From: Panulirus ornatus
Lineage: Eukaryota; Arthropoda; Malacostraca; Decapoda; Palinuridae
NCBI RefSeq assembly: GCF_036320965.1
Contig: NC_092230.1
Coordinates: 48,909,594-48,973,593, forward strand
Reading direction: 5' to 3'
Length of the DNA: 64,000 nucleotides
Every line of letters begins with the position of its first letter. Position 1 is the stretch's first letter. Of the stretch, positions 12,346 through 24,790 are shown piece after piece. The position numbers and the translations under genes are program-made. The notes under the pieces are model-generated. The model saw only the letters and a list, made by a program, of their open reading frames with translations. It was not told where the DNA came from and did no database searches.

Positions 12346-12725
12346 GATTTTGTCTTATGTATTACCCCATCAAGGAAGATACGGAGTTAGCAAGAGTCGC
12401 AATACACCACGAACACAGCAGAAGATATGGTGCAAGGATTATTCAGTGTAACACAAGGAAGAGACACACAATACTTAGATCAACTACAGAAACATTTAAA
12501 AGAAGTCTAGTTATAATGGTTGAAGACATTCCCAGATGAACCTCAGATTGACAAATATGTAAGATGTGTGGCGCCGGTGAGAAACAGTGGGATTCAACAA
12601 GCAAGCAAGACCTGCGGTGAGCGTTACACGCAGGCCCTGCCACTCTGGTCCAGTGTTGTAGGTTGTGGTAGAGACGGTCTGACTCCCTCTGATGAGAGTA
12701 ACATTATACCAGACCACTGCTTGAT
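12342..12725. other. Unique spacer, no gene seen
   Basis: Overlapping open frames on both strands, none recognisable. Confidence 0.4.
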
Positions 12726-13555
12726 CATGGTAACACCACCTCGGGTGAACTAGTGACACATATGTTACGAGCATGGTAACACCACCTCGGGTGAACTAGT
12801 GACTCATATGTTACGAGCATGGTAACACCACCTCGGGTGAACTAGTGACTCATATGTTACGAGCATGGTAACACCACCTCGGGTGAACTAGTGACACATA
12901 TGTTACGAGCATGGTAACACCACCTCGGGTGAACTAGTGACACATATGTTACGAGCATGGTAACACCACCTCGGGTGAACTAGTGACACATATGTTACGA
13001 GCATGGTAACACCACCTCGGGTGAACTAGTGACACATATGTTACGAGCATGGTAACACCACCTCGGGTGAACTAGTGACACATATGTTACGAGCATGGTA
13101 ACACCACCTCGGGTGAACTAGTGACACATATGTTACGAGCATGGTAACACCACCTCGGGTGAACTAGTGACACATATGTTACGAGCATGGTAACACCACC
13201 TCGGGTGACTAGTGACACATATGTTACGAGCATGGTAACACCACCTCGGGTGAACTAGTGACACATATGTTACGAGCATGGTAACACCACCTCGGGTGAA
13301 CTAGTGACACATATGTTACGAGCATGGTAACACCACCTCGGGTGACTAGTGACACATATGTTACGAGCATGGTAACACCACCTCGGGTGAACTAGTGACT
13401 CATATGTTACACTTGAGCATGGTAACACCACCTCGGGTGAACTAGTGACACATATGTTACGAGCATGGTAACACCACCTCGGGTGACTAGTGACACATAT
13501 GTTACGAGCATGGTAACACCACCTCGGGTGACTAGTGACTCATATGTTACACTTG
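12726..13555. repeat. 46-bp minisatellite, about 18 copies
   Basis: Period 46 bp, including CATGGTAACACCACCTCGGG and TGACACATATGTTACGAG. Variants: ACACAT/ACTCAT, a 2-bp loss (GGTGAACT to GGTGACT), and a 4-bp gain (TTACACTTGAG) in two places. Confidence 0.96.
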
Positions 13556-14130
13556 TAGAACATTTTGATAGTGATATTGTATGTTACGACTGTAACACTG
13601 TATGACAACAGTAACAGTGTCATTTACAGTACAGTATACATTAAGATAACAGTTTATAATGACACATACATTGTCACCATCGTAATACATTAGGGCATGG
13701 ATAAATACATATAAATATACACAGAAACTTATTGTATTTTACGAATAATGCAGTATTTCTAGGGCTGTATCATTGTATGATACAACAGGAATATTGAATG
13801 GTATTATGAGTGGCAAGAAAGAAGTAGTCATGATAGTAATGTATTTCATGACAGCATGATTATGTCATGACAGCATATTGTCACATGACAGTAATGTGAT
13901 GTCATCATGACTTGTATTTTGTCATGAGAATGTTATTATCATAACATGTCTTGAGAGTATTATTATAATTATGAAAGTATCATCGTCATGATAGTAGTAT
14001 TAGTCATAATATGGTAATTATTATGACAATATTGTTCAATGTTTGGACAACATTGGGTTGTTGGGGGTAAGATAGGAGCTCTTGTTGTTGTTGTTGATGG
14101 GATAGCAAGGATTTTTGGAGATAGGATGGG
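13556..14130. other. AT-rich sequence with degenerate GTCATGACA motifs
   Basis: Low-GC stretch with many imperfect copies of TCATGACAG and TATTATGA, possibly a very old minisatellite; no gene seen. Confidence 0.5.
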
Positions 14131-14244
14131 GAGGTGTTGTTGGAGATAGGATCAGCAGGTGTTGTTGGTGATGGGAAGGGAAGACATTTTTGTTGGTGTT
14201 ATTGTAATTATCTTTCCTCGGTACCGGTGGGATGTTTGTACACT

Positions 14245-14541
14245 GGTGTAGAGCCCCATCTCTTGTTCTCTACGTGGAGGGAGTTCTACACTCGTAGGGC
14301 CCCATCTCTTGTTCTCTACGTGGAGGGAGTTCTACACTCGTAGGGCCCCATCTCTTGTTCTCTACGGGGAGGGAGTTCTACACTCGTAGGGCCCCATCTC
14401 TTGTTCTCTACGTGGAGGGAGTTCTACACTCGTAGGGCCCCATCTCTTGTTCTCTACGGGGAGGGAGTTCTACACTCGTAGGGCCCCATCTCTTGTTCTC
14501 TACGTGGAGGGAGTTCTACACTCGTAGGGCCCCATCTCTTG
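14245..14541. repeat. 46-bp minisatellite, about 6.5 copies
   Basis: Period 46 bp, core CTACGTGGAGGGAGTTCTAC with GTAGGGCCCCATC. The unit is unrelated to the 46-bp array at 12.7 kb. Confidence 0.95.
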
Positions 14542-14699
14542 TAGTGTACTGTATGTGGCACAGAGTCTTAGCTGTTTCTGAAGGTCCAGCAACACAGACC
14601 AACCATAACTTTCAGTTATGTACGACCAACTTCACTATCTCATACAAGTCTTTGATATACTTAGAGCATGACCTGCCAACCATGTAGCCACGATCTCTC

Positions 14700-14905
14700 T
14701 TAAATCATTTCTGCTTTTGCAGGGAGTCATCCATTTGTTTTGTGATAGAATTTTTCAATTTCTTAAGACAGCAGTCATGAGTTAGACTGGTCTGTAGATC
14801 ATCACAATTTCACGACCTCCTCCCTTAAGGATGGGCACATATGCCATCTTCACCGTCCCAGGTGCTGTATCATCCTCAGTGACGCTCTAAGCAATATCTC
14901 TGGTC
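14700..14905 (-). pseudogene. Decayed LINE reverse-transcriptase fragment
   Basis: Read on the minus strand with at least one stop, it gives MAYVPILKGGGREIV followed by YRPV. This resembles the block of CR1/jockey-type RTs that usually reads P-I-x-K-G-G then N-Y-R-P-I-S-L. The block is short and degenerate and nothing upstream or downstream survives, so family placement is tentative. Confidence 0.45.
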
Positions 14906-15305
14906 GCGTGTCAGGTGAACACACACAACCCCGTGGTACACACGGCGAGACCTGGTCAGCACCGTACACCCTGTGTGGGTCACACCCCGTGGTAGTCCGC
15001 ACACGTTGTTGCCATCAGTGTCAGTGCTTTCCAAGTCCCCTCCCCTTCCCATCTCGTGGGTGTTGGGGGTGTAGTGTCCTGCCGAGGGAATGCATTGTGA
15101 ACGGGTCGCCCAAGTTTCAGTAGGTTTCTGTTCGTCTTGTATGATGGTGTTAGTGAGGTGGTCTAATATGCTTCACAGCTGGTTGGCTCGTGTCTCACAT
15201 GACACTCGCATACGTACATACATACATGACCCTCCTTGCTCCTCACTGACATATTTATTGATTAATATCCTATTTTTTTTTCTAACCTTTCTTCTCTGTT
15301 TAAAA

Positions 15306-15372
15306 CCAGACCTACCCTTCCGTAAGTCAGACCTACCCTTCCGTAAGTCAGACCTACCCTTCCGTAAGTCAG
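15306..15372. repeat. 21-bp tandem repeat, 3 copies
   Basis: Three identical units with core ACCTACCCTTCCGTAAGTCA. Confidence 0.93.
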
Positions 15373-15416
15373 ATGTTACCCTATGTGTTCGTCCATCACT
15401 GAATACTTCACAAGAC

Positions 15417-15862
15417 CTTCCTCAGCTGTGGTCAGGACCCTGGCTGTGAGTGTCATCATGGTGACCTTCCTCAGCTGTGGTCAGGACCCTGGCTGTGTGA
15501 GTGTCATCATGGTGACCTTCCTCAGCTGTGGTCAGGACCCTGGCTGTGTGAATGTCATCATGGTGACCTTCCTCAGCTGTGGTCAGGACCCTGGCTGTGT
15601 GAATGTCATCATGGTGACCTTCCTCAGCTGTGGTCAGGACCCTGGCTGTGTGAATGTCATCATGGTGACCTTCCTCAGCTGTGGTCAGGACCCTGGCTGT
15701 GTGAATGTCATCATGGTGACCTTCCTCAGCTGTGGTCAGGACCCTGGCTGTGTGAGTGTCATCATGGTGACCTTCCTCAGCTGTGGTCAGGACCCTGGCT
15801 GTGTGAATGTCATCATGGTGACCTTCCTCAGCTGTGGTCAGGACCCTGGCTGTGTGTGTGTC
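15417..15862. repeat. 51-bp minisatellite, about 8.7 copies
   Basis: Period 51 bp, including CTTCCTCAGCTGTGGTCAGG and GTCATCATGGTGAC. Variation is limited to AATGTC/AGTGTC. The open frames across it reflect the 3n period. Confidence 0.96.
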
Positions 15863-16270
<408 letters not shown>

Positions 16271-16915
16271 AAGTCTCTTATCAGAACTTCTCCATATTGG
16301 ACAAACGTATATATCGCTGCCTCTCGTGTCATCCTAAGCATTTCTCTGTTGTCTTTGTTCAATATTTGTTCTGTCTCTTTGCAATTCTTAGAATAATAAT
16401 AATAAACAATTCGTAGGAGAATTGTGAACAGTTAGCACCACACTACAATTGGTTCCCAAAGTTCCTCGTGCCATCATGTCCCGTATGAACAGATCAACCA
16501 TCAGTGTTTCCTGAAACTTAATCTTATCCCATATTAAAAGAGCCCCTCCCCCATCTCTTATCTTCTCTTTCTTTACCCTTGTCTTATCACGCAGCCATCA
16601 GTATAGATAAGGCCAGATCTTATCTCGTAATAAATTTACTCTCTGCAATATCTGAATTATTTTCTCGTAATGGGGTCCTTCAACTCCCAAGCCTTTCCCT
16701 TCACCACCAGTCCGTTCCACGTTCCTGTACATTCCCTTCCCTGGGCAGGCAGCGCTGCTGACCATTCCTGGCCTCCCGGAGCCATAACCACGGGTCAGGT
16801 TGGCTCACAGTTCCTCACTGTGCCGTATGATAAGACCTCATTGTCCCACACGTTCCTCCTCCCTTACTCTGTCACCTGATGACACGCCCCTACCTCAACT
16901 CTTAACCTGTCTTAT
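16271..16915. other. Unique sequence, no gene seen
   Basis: Contains a TAATAATAATAA stretch near 16,393. No supported exon. Confidence 0.4.
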
Positions 16916-17093
16916 CACCTCTTGGCCAAGCCGCTTCATTAAGCACCTCTTGGCCAAGCCGCTTCATTGAGCACCTCTTGGCCAAGCCGCTTCATTGAGC
17001 ACCTCTTGGCCAAGCCGCTTCATTGAGCACCTCTTGGCCAAGCTGCTTCATTAAGCACCTCTTGGCCAAGCTGCTTCATTAAGCACCTCTGGC
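16916..17093. repeat. 28-bp minisatellite, about 6.4 copies
   Basis: Core CACCTCTTGGCCAAGCCGCT, with GCCG/GCTG and TTGAG/TTAAG variants. Confidence 0.95.
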
Positions 17094-18928
17094 TGAGCCC
17101 GGCCATATCAACTTGGTCCTCGCGAGACAAGTCCTCGCGTCTCGTCTCTGTGCATCAGTTCTCGATGTTTCCTTGATGTCGAGCGTTGCTTTCGCTGTGT
17201 CCGTAGCAGTAGTGTGGTAGTGTCTTCTTCCTGTACAGTCGTCTCTCGTGTACCTAGGTTCCCCGCACAAGAATCATCATCACACACCTGCATCTCTCAA
17301 CCTCCTGCTGTGTTTTCTCTGCTGTTGCAGCCCACTTGTCCCCTGACTATTCCAGCAGCTGTTGCTCGTTCACGTCCGTGACTCGTGCCTCATCCAGGAT
17401 CCGTGTTTCCCTCGTCGTACGTGTCTGTCTCCGGCGACAGACCCACAACCCGAGGAAGCCCCGTCACTGACGGCTCGCGGGGTCCGCTACGTTAGGGAAG
17501 TAATGACCCATTGTGGAGCAGAGGTGCCACGACGCCCTTGTGCTCTGGTCTGCACGACTGTCACCTGTCTGGTACCTTGCTGAGGGCCTTGGCGAAGGGC
17601 TGGACTTTATCATGTACCTTTGTTGTGTCAAGTGATGAGTGAGAGAGATGAGTTTCACGTGATATTCTTTGCTTCTCCGGGTAGTTCCTGGTAGTATGTG
17701 GGAGGGAGAGATAACAGGAGACGTGATGGCCCATGATGAAGTCATCTAGTCCAAGAGAATGGCAGTATCTCAGGTTTGTAATGTAGTACAGAGACACGAC
17801 TGTACATTGTGATCCACTCTCACGTTTAGCTTGGAGTGGAGGGCAGTGGTATGGGTCGGGCGTTGTCCTGGTCAGTCTTGACTCTTGTGTAGTGTAGTGC
17901 CATCCTTATGGCACAAGGCCAGTCAGGGGATGAGGCGGGTGCAATGGGTACAACGATGGTCAGGAGACAGTGTGGCTGCAGACGGTGATGGGAATTAGAT
18001 GCTTGGGTGTCGTGTTGTCCCGCGGTAACGGTTCACAAGGAGGAGGAAGGGTCTGCCTCCAGACACCGGCTGACACACGTCTTGGTATAAACCAAGGAAC
18101 AGATGAATACGTGAACGACCACAGGAGGAAGTGACCTTAGCTAGCCTGGGTCACAAACATCATGGATTACGAAACTTGCTTCCAGGAACAACATGGTCTG
18201 GAACACGACGCTCGGAGCTGGACAGAATGACTTCAAACTATATGAAAATTCCTCTTGGCGCTTCAGCAGCGAGAGATGTGACATCCATCCCGCACAGACC
18301 AGATCTCTGTTGTAGATAGTGTATTGACTGGACACATACAGTAGTGGTAGACCTCATCAACACAGGTAAAGGATTACCTGGACACTATGATCTGCCTCCC
18401 TAGCTACATGCTATACTGGTGCGATGGGTGAGGACGAGATGGGCCGTACAGTAGATGTATAAGTACAACAACTGAACAAGTAAATTTATGAAATGACGTA
18501 ACACACGTGTTTGTTAGCCAGACCGTTAACTTTAACGTAGTCTTCGCGATGATATGTGACCCACCAGAGATTTGACCACACGAATTTACAGAACAAGTGA
18601 GGACAGAATCCAGCCTGGGTAGTCCTGGAAACCCAGATCCAAATACAACCCATGATGGAGACCTCAGCCATCATCACACAAACAGGAAGTGTTCAGGACA
18701 CTGCACTGTACAGTGGCCGGGAAGCACACCCGGACCTGCTCAGATAAACACCTGCACAAGAGGCATCTGTGTTCACGGTACAATAATTACTGTCTTGGTA
18801 AATAGTGAAACCAGCTAGACCTGTGCTGGAATTGCTGTTCACGAATGATATAGATTTTATATATGGCATTACTGTCTCATATACACGATGGTAAGTACTC
18901 GTGTGAGTGACAGGACAACAAGAGCGTG
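17094..18928. other. Unique sequence, no gene supported
   Basis: The longest array-free stretch in the left half. An acceptor-like CTCTGCTGTTGCAG near 17,330 precedes a short open frame, but no donor or homology supports an exon. Confidence 0.4.
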
Positions 18929-19702
18929 TGAGATGGTTGAGTACAGACGCGCACCAACCATACACCAGACACGTACCAAGGAGATGGTTGAGTACAGACG
19001 CGCACCAACCATACACCAGACACGTACCAAGGAGATGGTTGAGTACAGACGCGCACCAACCATACACCAGACACGTACCAGGGAGATGGTTGAGTACAGA
19101 CGCGCACCAACCATACACCAGACACGTACCAAGGAGATGGTTGAGTACAGACGCGCACCAACCATACACCAGACACGTACCAGGGAGATGGTTGAGTACA
19201 GACGCGCACCAACCATACACCAGACACGTACCAGGGAGATGGTTGAGTACAGACGCGCACCAACCATACACCAGACACGTACCAAGGAGATGGTTGAGTA
19301 CAGACGCGCACCAACCATACACCAGACACGTACCAAGGAGATGGTTGAGTACAGACGCGCACCAACCATACACCAGACACGTACCAGGGAGATGGTTGAG
19401 TACAGACGCGCACCAACCATACACCAGACACGTACCAAGGAGATGGTTGAGTACAGACGCGCACCAACCATACACCAGACACGTACCAAGGAGATGGTTG
19501 AGTACAGACGCGCACCAACCATACACCAGACACGTACCAAGGGAGATGGTTGAGTACAGACGCGCACCAACCATACACCAGACACGTACCAGGGAGATGG
19601 TTGAGTACAGACGCGCACCAACCATACACCAGACACGTACCAGGGAGATGGTTGAGTACAGACGCGCACCAACCATACACCAGACACGTACCAGGGAGAT
19701 AA
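18929..19702. repeat. 51-bp minisatellite, about 15 copies
   Basis: Period 51 bp, including GATGGTTGAGTACAGACGCG and ACACCAGACACGTACCA. Copies are nearly identical, with an AAG/GGG variant at the unit edge. Multiple 200-300 codon frames on both strands are period artefacts. Confidence 0.97.
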
Positions 19703-19967
19703 AAGTGCGAAAAGTCTGGACCGGAGCGAGGAATACGTTCCCTGTGTAGAAGGAGGAAGTGACCTACACACCTGAAGCATCATCAGTAAGTACTAGTAAA
19801 GTTGACAAGAGAAGTGGAAGATATAGTCCTCAGACTCAAAATATAATACAAGACTCGGGTAACACAAGACGCAACCTACCACTAAGATGGAGGCAAGTGT
19901 TGGGTGAACCAGAGATCACTCTCAGGAGGACCTAACCAACCACATGACTCCTTCCTAAACAACACTC

Positions 19968-20101
19968 CCCCCTCCCCCTCTCCTCCCCCTCCCCCTCTCC
20001 TCCCCCTCCCCCTCTCCTCCCCTCTCCTCCCCTCCCCCTCTCCTCCCCTCCCCCTCTCCTCCCCCTCCCCCTCCCCCTCTCCTCCCCCTCCCCCTCCCCG
20101 C
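19968..20101. repeat. Polypyrimidine C-rich tract (G-quadruplex/H-DNA candidate)
   Basis: 134 bp of pure C and T built from CTCCCC and CTCTCCTCCCC blocks. The complementary strand has dozens of runs of 3-5 G separated by A or AGA. Mirror symmetry and G-run density predict triplex or quadruplex potential. Confidence 0.9.
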
Positions 20102-20302
20102 CCACATTTCAGTGAACTTTGTTGAGGTGTCAATATTTACGTTTAGAAAGGGCTGCTCGAGGAGGAGGTACCATTGAAACAGACACACGCAAGATTCTGT
20201 AGGTACAGTTCGAATGATTAAAGGTGAATAATAGATCCGGTGTAGTAGAAGTGATGAGAGTGGTGAGAGACGTAGGTGGGGTAGGTGATCATTTGCTCTA
20301 GA

Positions 20303-20605
20303 TCATTGTGAATGGGGAACGTGAGGGCCGGCCTCAGACCCTTCACCATCCGTATGGGAGGAATTCAACCATTCCCTATGGTGAACGCTCCAATTCCCGA
20401 GGTAGAGGATCTTGGCTTGCAGATGAGAGGATGTCATGTCAAGAGTCTCATGGCTGGAGTGTAGATAGTCGAAGAAAGATGTAGAATTTGTAGAATTAGG
20501 AGAGCAGTTGGCGAAACAAAAGAAAAGCGTTGTAGCTGGGAGACAGACCTTGCGCCACATAACCGAAGTTTTGGAACTGTAGGTCCTTGAGGCGTGCACC
20601 AGGTG
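20303..20605 (-). pseudogene. Jockey-type LINE endonuclease fragment
   Basis: The minus-strand frame includes ILYLGNWSVHHREWLNSSHT. This matches the APE endonuclease core (normally L-Y-x-G-D-F-N-x-H-H) with the catalytic GDFN changed to GNWS. The same family occurs on the plus strand at 26.5-27.3 kb, where that block reads LYLGDFNVHHREWL. Upstream on the minus strand, TLFFCFANCSPNSTN also matches the other locus. Truncated at both ends; dead. Confidence 0.75.
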
Positions 20606-20689
20606 TGTTGATGGAATAATTTCAAACACCACCTTTGAACCGGAATCGTGTGTGGAGGTTGTAGGTGGATAATACTATATTTATCTCAT

Positions 20690-21620
20690 CGCCACATTGC
20701 ATGGATTCGAGAGGGAGGTTGACTTCATCGCTCTGTACTGGGCTCCGGGACCAGACTCCTGGAACTCTGTCTTTGTGAGTCAACGCAAAACATCGCTTAA
20801 CATCCTCTAGAAGGAAAGTTTGGACTCCGTCATCTTCCCCGAGGGTTTGACTCGCGTCGCCTCACTCTACACAGGAGGACACACACCAGTCCCAGAAGAC
20901 TGCCGACCCACATCACAATAGATTTTCGAGCGAGTCGTAAGATGTAACTAACTGACTTCATGACATCAGATTTCCGCACACCAGGATAGCATGGCTTCAG
21001 GGAGGGAACAGCTTGCCTCTCTCACATATGTGATACAATGATGGAACTATTGAGATGTAGAAGTGATATAATCATGACGTGATGTACACATAGCTTTGGA
21101 AAAGCCTGTGGACAATGTGACCTCTGGTGTAACCGCACAGAAAATGAGTGAGAAGGGAGTAGGTAACGCTAGGAGATACGGCTGTACAGTTATGTAAGAT
21201 ATCACAACACGTTCTTGTCAACCAGGCAGTTTTCAATTCCTGCAGTTGATCAGCTGAACTATGCCGTCTTGAGCGCCTCCCCGCTAATTAACTCGATGCC
21301 TTGAGGAAGTGTACTTAAACCTTTATATTTCTTAGCCTCACCTCACACGCTGACGTCAGCACAATCCACAGTTTGATATCAGCCTCTGCAGATGATGTCA
21401 GGATAACTTTGGACATCTCCTCAACAGAAGCCACTGAGACACAGACCTAAACTGCCATTGATAAAAACGCATCATCTTGGTGAGGAGAATAATGGACCTC
21501 GTTATGGGGGACTTGTAGAAATGTGAAGAATAATCGACCCTTGTGCAAGGTGCTGGTAAACACCATCCGAGGGAGGGCTCAACTATCTCATGTTTCATCA
21601 CCGATTTCCGTAATTACTTG
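20690..21620 (+). pseudogene. Decayed CR1/jockey-type reverse transcriptase
   Basis: Read across several frameshifts on the plus strand, RT blocks appear in order: APGPDSWNSVF (about 20,737), PVPEDCRPTS (about 20,890), HGFREGTACLSHICDTMMEL (about 20,992), DVHIALEKPVDNV (about 21,082, block A, with the catalytic D seemingly lost) and SADDVRITLDIS (about 21,385, the FADD block). The order and spacing fit one RT domain. It lies head-to-head with the minus-strand endonuclease piece at 20.3 kb, so either two insertions or an inversion is involved. Non-functional. Confidence 0.65.
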
Positions 21621-21699
21621 ACCAATTAACTGGGTAATGACTCTTGCTTCTAGCATAACTATAAAACTCCTGTGGGTGTCTTTTGCTATTTTCAGCAAC

Positions 21700-21815
21700 T
21701 TACGCTTCTTACTGTGGGGGAATCTGTGGTCTTGCAGTAACCTGTGGGGGAAGTGTGGTCTTGTAGTAACCTGTGGGGGAATCTGTGGTGTTGCAGTAAC
21801 CTGTGTGGGAGACAG
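21700..21815. repeat. about 30-bp tandem repeat, 3 copies
   Basis: Units share CTGTGGGGGAATCTGTGGT and TTGCAGTAAC with small deletions. Confidence 0.8.
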
Positions 21816-22184
21816 TGTGGACGGATTATCTTGGTGTGGGATGTGGGAGATGCCACCACCAGACGACCCATCTGTTGGTCTATACACACCTGGGTAACCC
21901 CGTTACCACGGCTGGTGTGAGACACGACCCTCACCTACACCTGCACCATAGACGTAATAATATTAATAATGATAATATCCTACTTTCCTGCCTCAAGAGT
22001 TTCTTGTATCCTAGGGAGGTTCCTGCAGCGCTCGGGAAGCTGGCCACGTCCACCAGGTCATAATGTGTTGTGATGTGTGTGCGTCTGTGTGCAGGGCAAT
22101 TCAGTAGTAAGTGCTCGGTGTCTTGGTTTATGGTAGTTGCATCGTGGGCATGAAGGGTCACGGGAGATGCTGTATGTAGTGATG
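21816..22184. other. Unique spacer, no gene seen
   Basis: Includes a short AATAATATTAATAATGATAA run near 21,955. The minus-strand open frame here only extends the artefactual frame of the next array. Confidence 0.4.
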
Positions 22185-24790
22185 GTTGATGTGTGACTCC
22201 AGTTGGTGTGGGCAGTGTGGTGTGTGATGGGTGTGTATGGTGGGTGTGGGCAGTGTGGTGTGTGATGGGTGTATGTCTGGTGGGTGTGGGCAGTGTGGTG
22301 TGTGACGGGTGTATGTCTGGTGGGTGTGGGCAGTGTGGTGTGTGATGGGTGTGTATGGTGGGTGTGGGCAGTGTGGTGTGTGACGGGTGTATGTCTGGTG
22401 GGTGTGGGCAGTGTGGTGTGTGACGGGTGTATGTCTGGTGGGTGTGGGCAGTGTGGTGTGTGATGGGTGTGTATGGTGGGTGTGGGCAGTTTGGTGTCTG
22501 ATGGGTGTGTATGGTGGGTGTGGGCAGTGTGGTGTGTGATGGGTGTATGTCTGGTGGGTGTGGGCAGTGTGGTGTGTGATGGGTGTGTATGGTGGGTGTG
22601 GGCAGTGTGGTGTCTGATGGGTGTGTATGGTGGGTGTGGGCAGTGTGGTGTGTGATGGGTATGTCTGGTGGGTGTGGGCAGTGTGGTGTGTGATGGGTGT
22701 GTATGGTGGGTGTGGGCAGTGTGGTGTGTGATGGGTGTATGTCTGGTGGGTGTGGGCAGTGTGGTGTGTGATGGGTGTGTATGGTGGGTGTGGGCAGTGT
22801 GGTGTGTGATGGGTGTGTATGGTGGGTGTGGGCAGTGTGGTGTGTGATGGGTGTGTATGGTGGGTGTGGGCAGTGTGGTGTGTGATGGGTGTGTATGGTG
22901 GGTGTGGGCAGTGTGGTGTCTGATGGGTGTGTATGGTGGGTGTGGGCAGTTTGGTGTCTGATGGGTGTGTATGGTGGGTGTGGGCAGTGTGGTGTGTGAT
23001 GGGTGTATCTGGTGGATGTGGGCAGTGTGGTGTGTGATGGGTGTATGTCTGGTGGGTGTGGGCAGTGTGGTGTGTGATGGGTGTGTCTGGTGGGTGTGGG
23101 CAGTGTGGTGTGTGATGGGTGTGTATGGTGGGTGTGGGCAGTGTGGTGTGTGATGGGTGTGTATGGTGGGTGTGGGCAGTGTGGTGTGTGATGGGTGTAT
23201 CTGGTGGGTGTGGGCAGTGTGGTGTGTGATGGGTGTATGTCTGGTGGGTGTGGGCAGTGTGGTGTGTGATGGGTGTGTATGGTGGGTGTGGGCAGTGTGG
23301 TGTGTGATGGGTGTGTATGGTGGGTGTGGGCAGTGTGGTGTGTGATGGGTGTATGTCTGGTGGGTGTGGGCAGTGTGGTGTGTGATGGGTGTGTATGGTG
23401 GGTGTGGGCAGTGTGGTGTGTGATGGGTGTGTATGGTGGGTGTGGGCAGTGTGGTGTGTGATGGGTGTATGTCTGGTGGGTGTGGGCAGTGTGGTGTGTG
23501 ATGGGTGTGTATGGTGGGTGTGGGCAGTGTGGTGTGTGATGGGTGTGTATGGTGGGTGTGGGCAGTGTGGTGTGTGATGGGTGTATGTCTGGTGGGTGTG
23601 GGCAGTGTGGTGTGTGATGGGTGTGTATGGTGGGTGTGGGCAGTGTGGTGTGTGATGGGTGTATGTCTGGTGGGTGTGGGCAGTGTGGTGTGTGATGGGT
23701 GTGTATGGTGGGTGTGGGCAGTGTGGTGTGTGATGGGTGTGTATGGTGGGTGTGGGCAGTGTGGTGTGTGATGGGTGTGTATGGTGGGTGTGGGCAGTGT
23801 GGTGTGTGATGGGTGTGTATGGTGGGTGTGGGCAGTGTGGTGTGTGATGGGTGTGTATGGTGGGTGTGGGCAGTGTGGTGTGTGATGGGTGTGTCTGGTG
23901 GGTGTGGGCAGTGTGGTGTGTGATGGGTGTGTATGGTGGGTGTGGGCAGTGTGGTGTGTGATGGGTGTGTATGGTGGGTGTGGGCAGTGTGGTGTGTGAT
24001 GGGTGTGTCTGGTGGGTGTGGGCAGTGTTGTGTGTGATGGGTGTGTATGGTGGGTGTGGACAGTGTGGTGTGTGATGGGTGTATGTCTGGTGGGTGTGGG
24101 CAGTGTGGTGTGTGATGGGTGTGTATGGTGGGTGTGGGCAGTGTGGTGTGTGATGGGTGTATGTCTGGTGGGTGTGGGCAGTGTGGTGTGTGATGGGTGT
24201 GTATGGTGGGTGTGGGCAGTGTGGTGTGTGATGGGTGTGTATGGTGGGTGTGGGCAGTGTGGTGTGTGATGGGTGTATGTCTGGTGGGTGTGGGCAGTGT
24301 GGTGTGTGATGGGTGTGTATGGTGGGTGTGGGCAGTGTGGTGTGTGATGGGTGTGTATGGTGGGTGTGGGCAGTGTTGTGTGTGATGGGTGTGTATGGTG
24401 GGTGTGGGCAGTGTGGTGTGTGATGGGTGTGTATGGTGGGTGTGGGCAGTGTGGTGTGTGATGGGTGTGTATGGTGGGTGTGGGCAGTGTGGTGTGTGAT
24501 GGGTGTGTATGGTGGGTGTGGGCAGTGTGGTGTGTGATGGGTGTGTATGGTGGGTGTGGGCAGTGTGGTGTGTGATGGGTGTGTATGGTGGGTGTGGGCA
24601 GTGTGGTGTGTGATGGGTGTGTATGGTGGGTGTGGGCAGTGTGGTGTGTGATGGGTGTGTATGGTGGGTGTGGGCAGTGTGGTGTGTGATGGGTGTGTAT
24701 GGTGGGTGTGGGCAGTGTGGTGTGTGATGGGTGTGTATGGTGGGTGTGGGCAGTGTGGTGTGTGATGGGTGTGTATGGTGGGTGTGGGTT
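22185..24790. repeat. 38/40-bp minisatellite, about 67 copies, with higher-order structure
   Basis: The basic unit is 38 bp (GGTGGGTGTGGGCAGTGTGG plus TGTGTGATGGGTGTGTAT). A 40-bp variant carries GTGTATGTCT and shorter variants have GTGTATCT or GTGTCT. Between about 23,157 and 23,600 the order 38-38-40 repeats with a 116-bp higher-order period. The 931-codon minus-strand frame of HTHHTPHCPHPPYTPI repeats is a by-product. The strand is strongly G/T-rich. Confidence 0.97.

Noticed and set aside
12726..13555. CRISPR-like regular 46-bp repeats
   Set aside because: Units are contiguous with no unique spacers, and the context is eukaryotic.
17280..17470. Acceptor-like CTGTTGCAG followed by a 46-codon open frame
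   Set aside because: No donor in a sensible place and no recognisable peptide.
18693..19783. Overlapping 220-327 codon frames on both strands
   Set aside because: All lie over the 51-bp array and are open in several frames at once.
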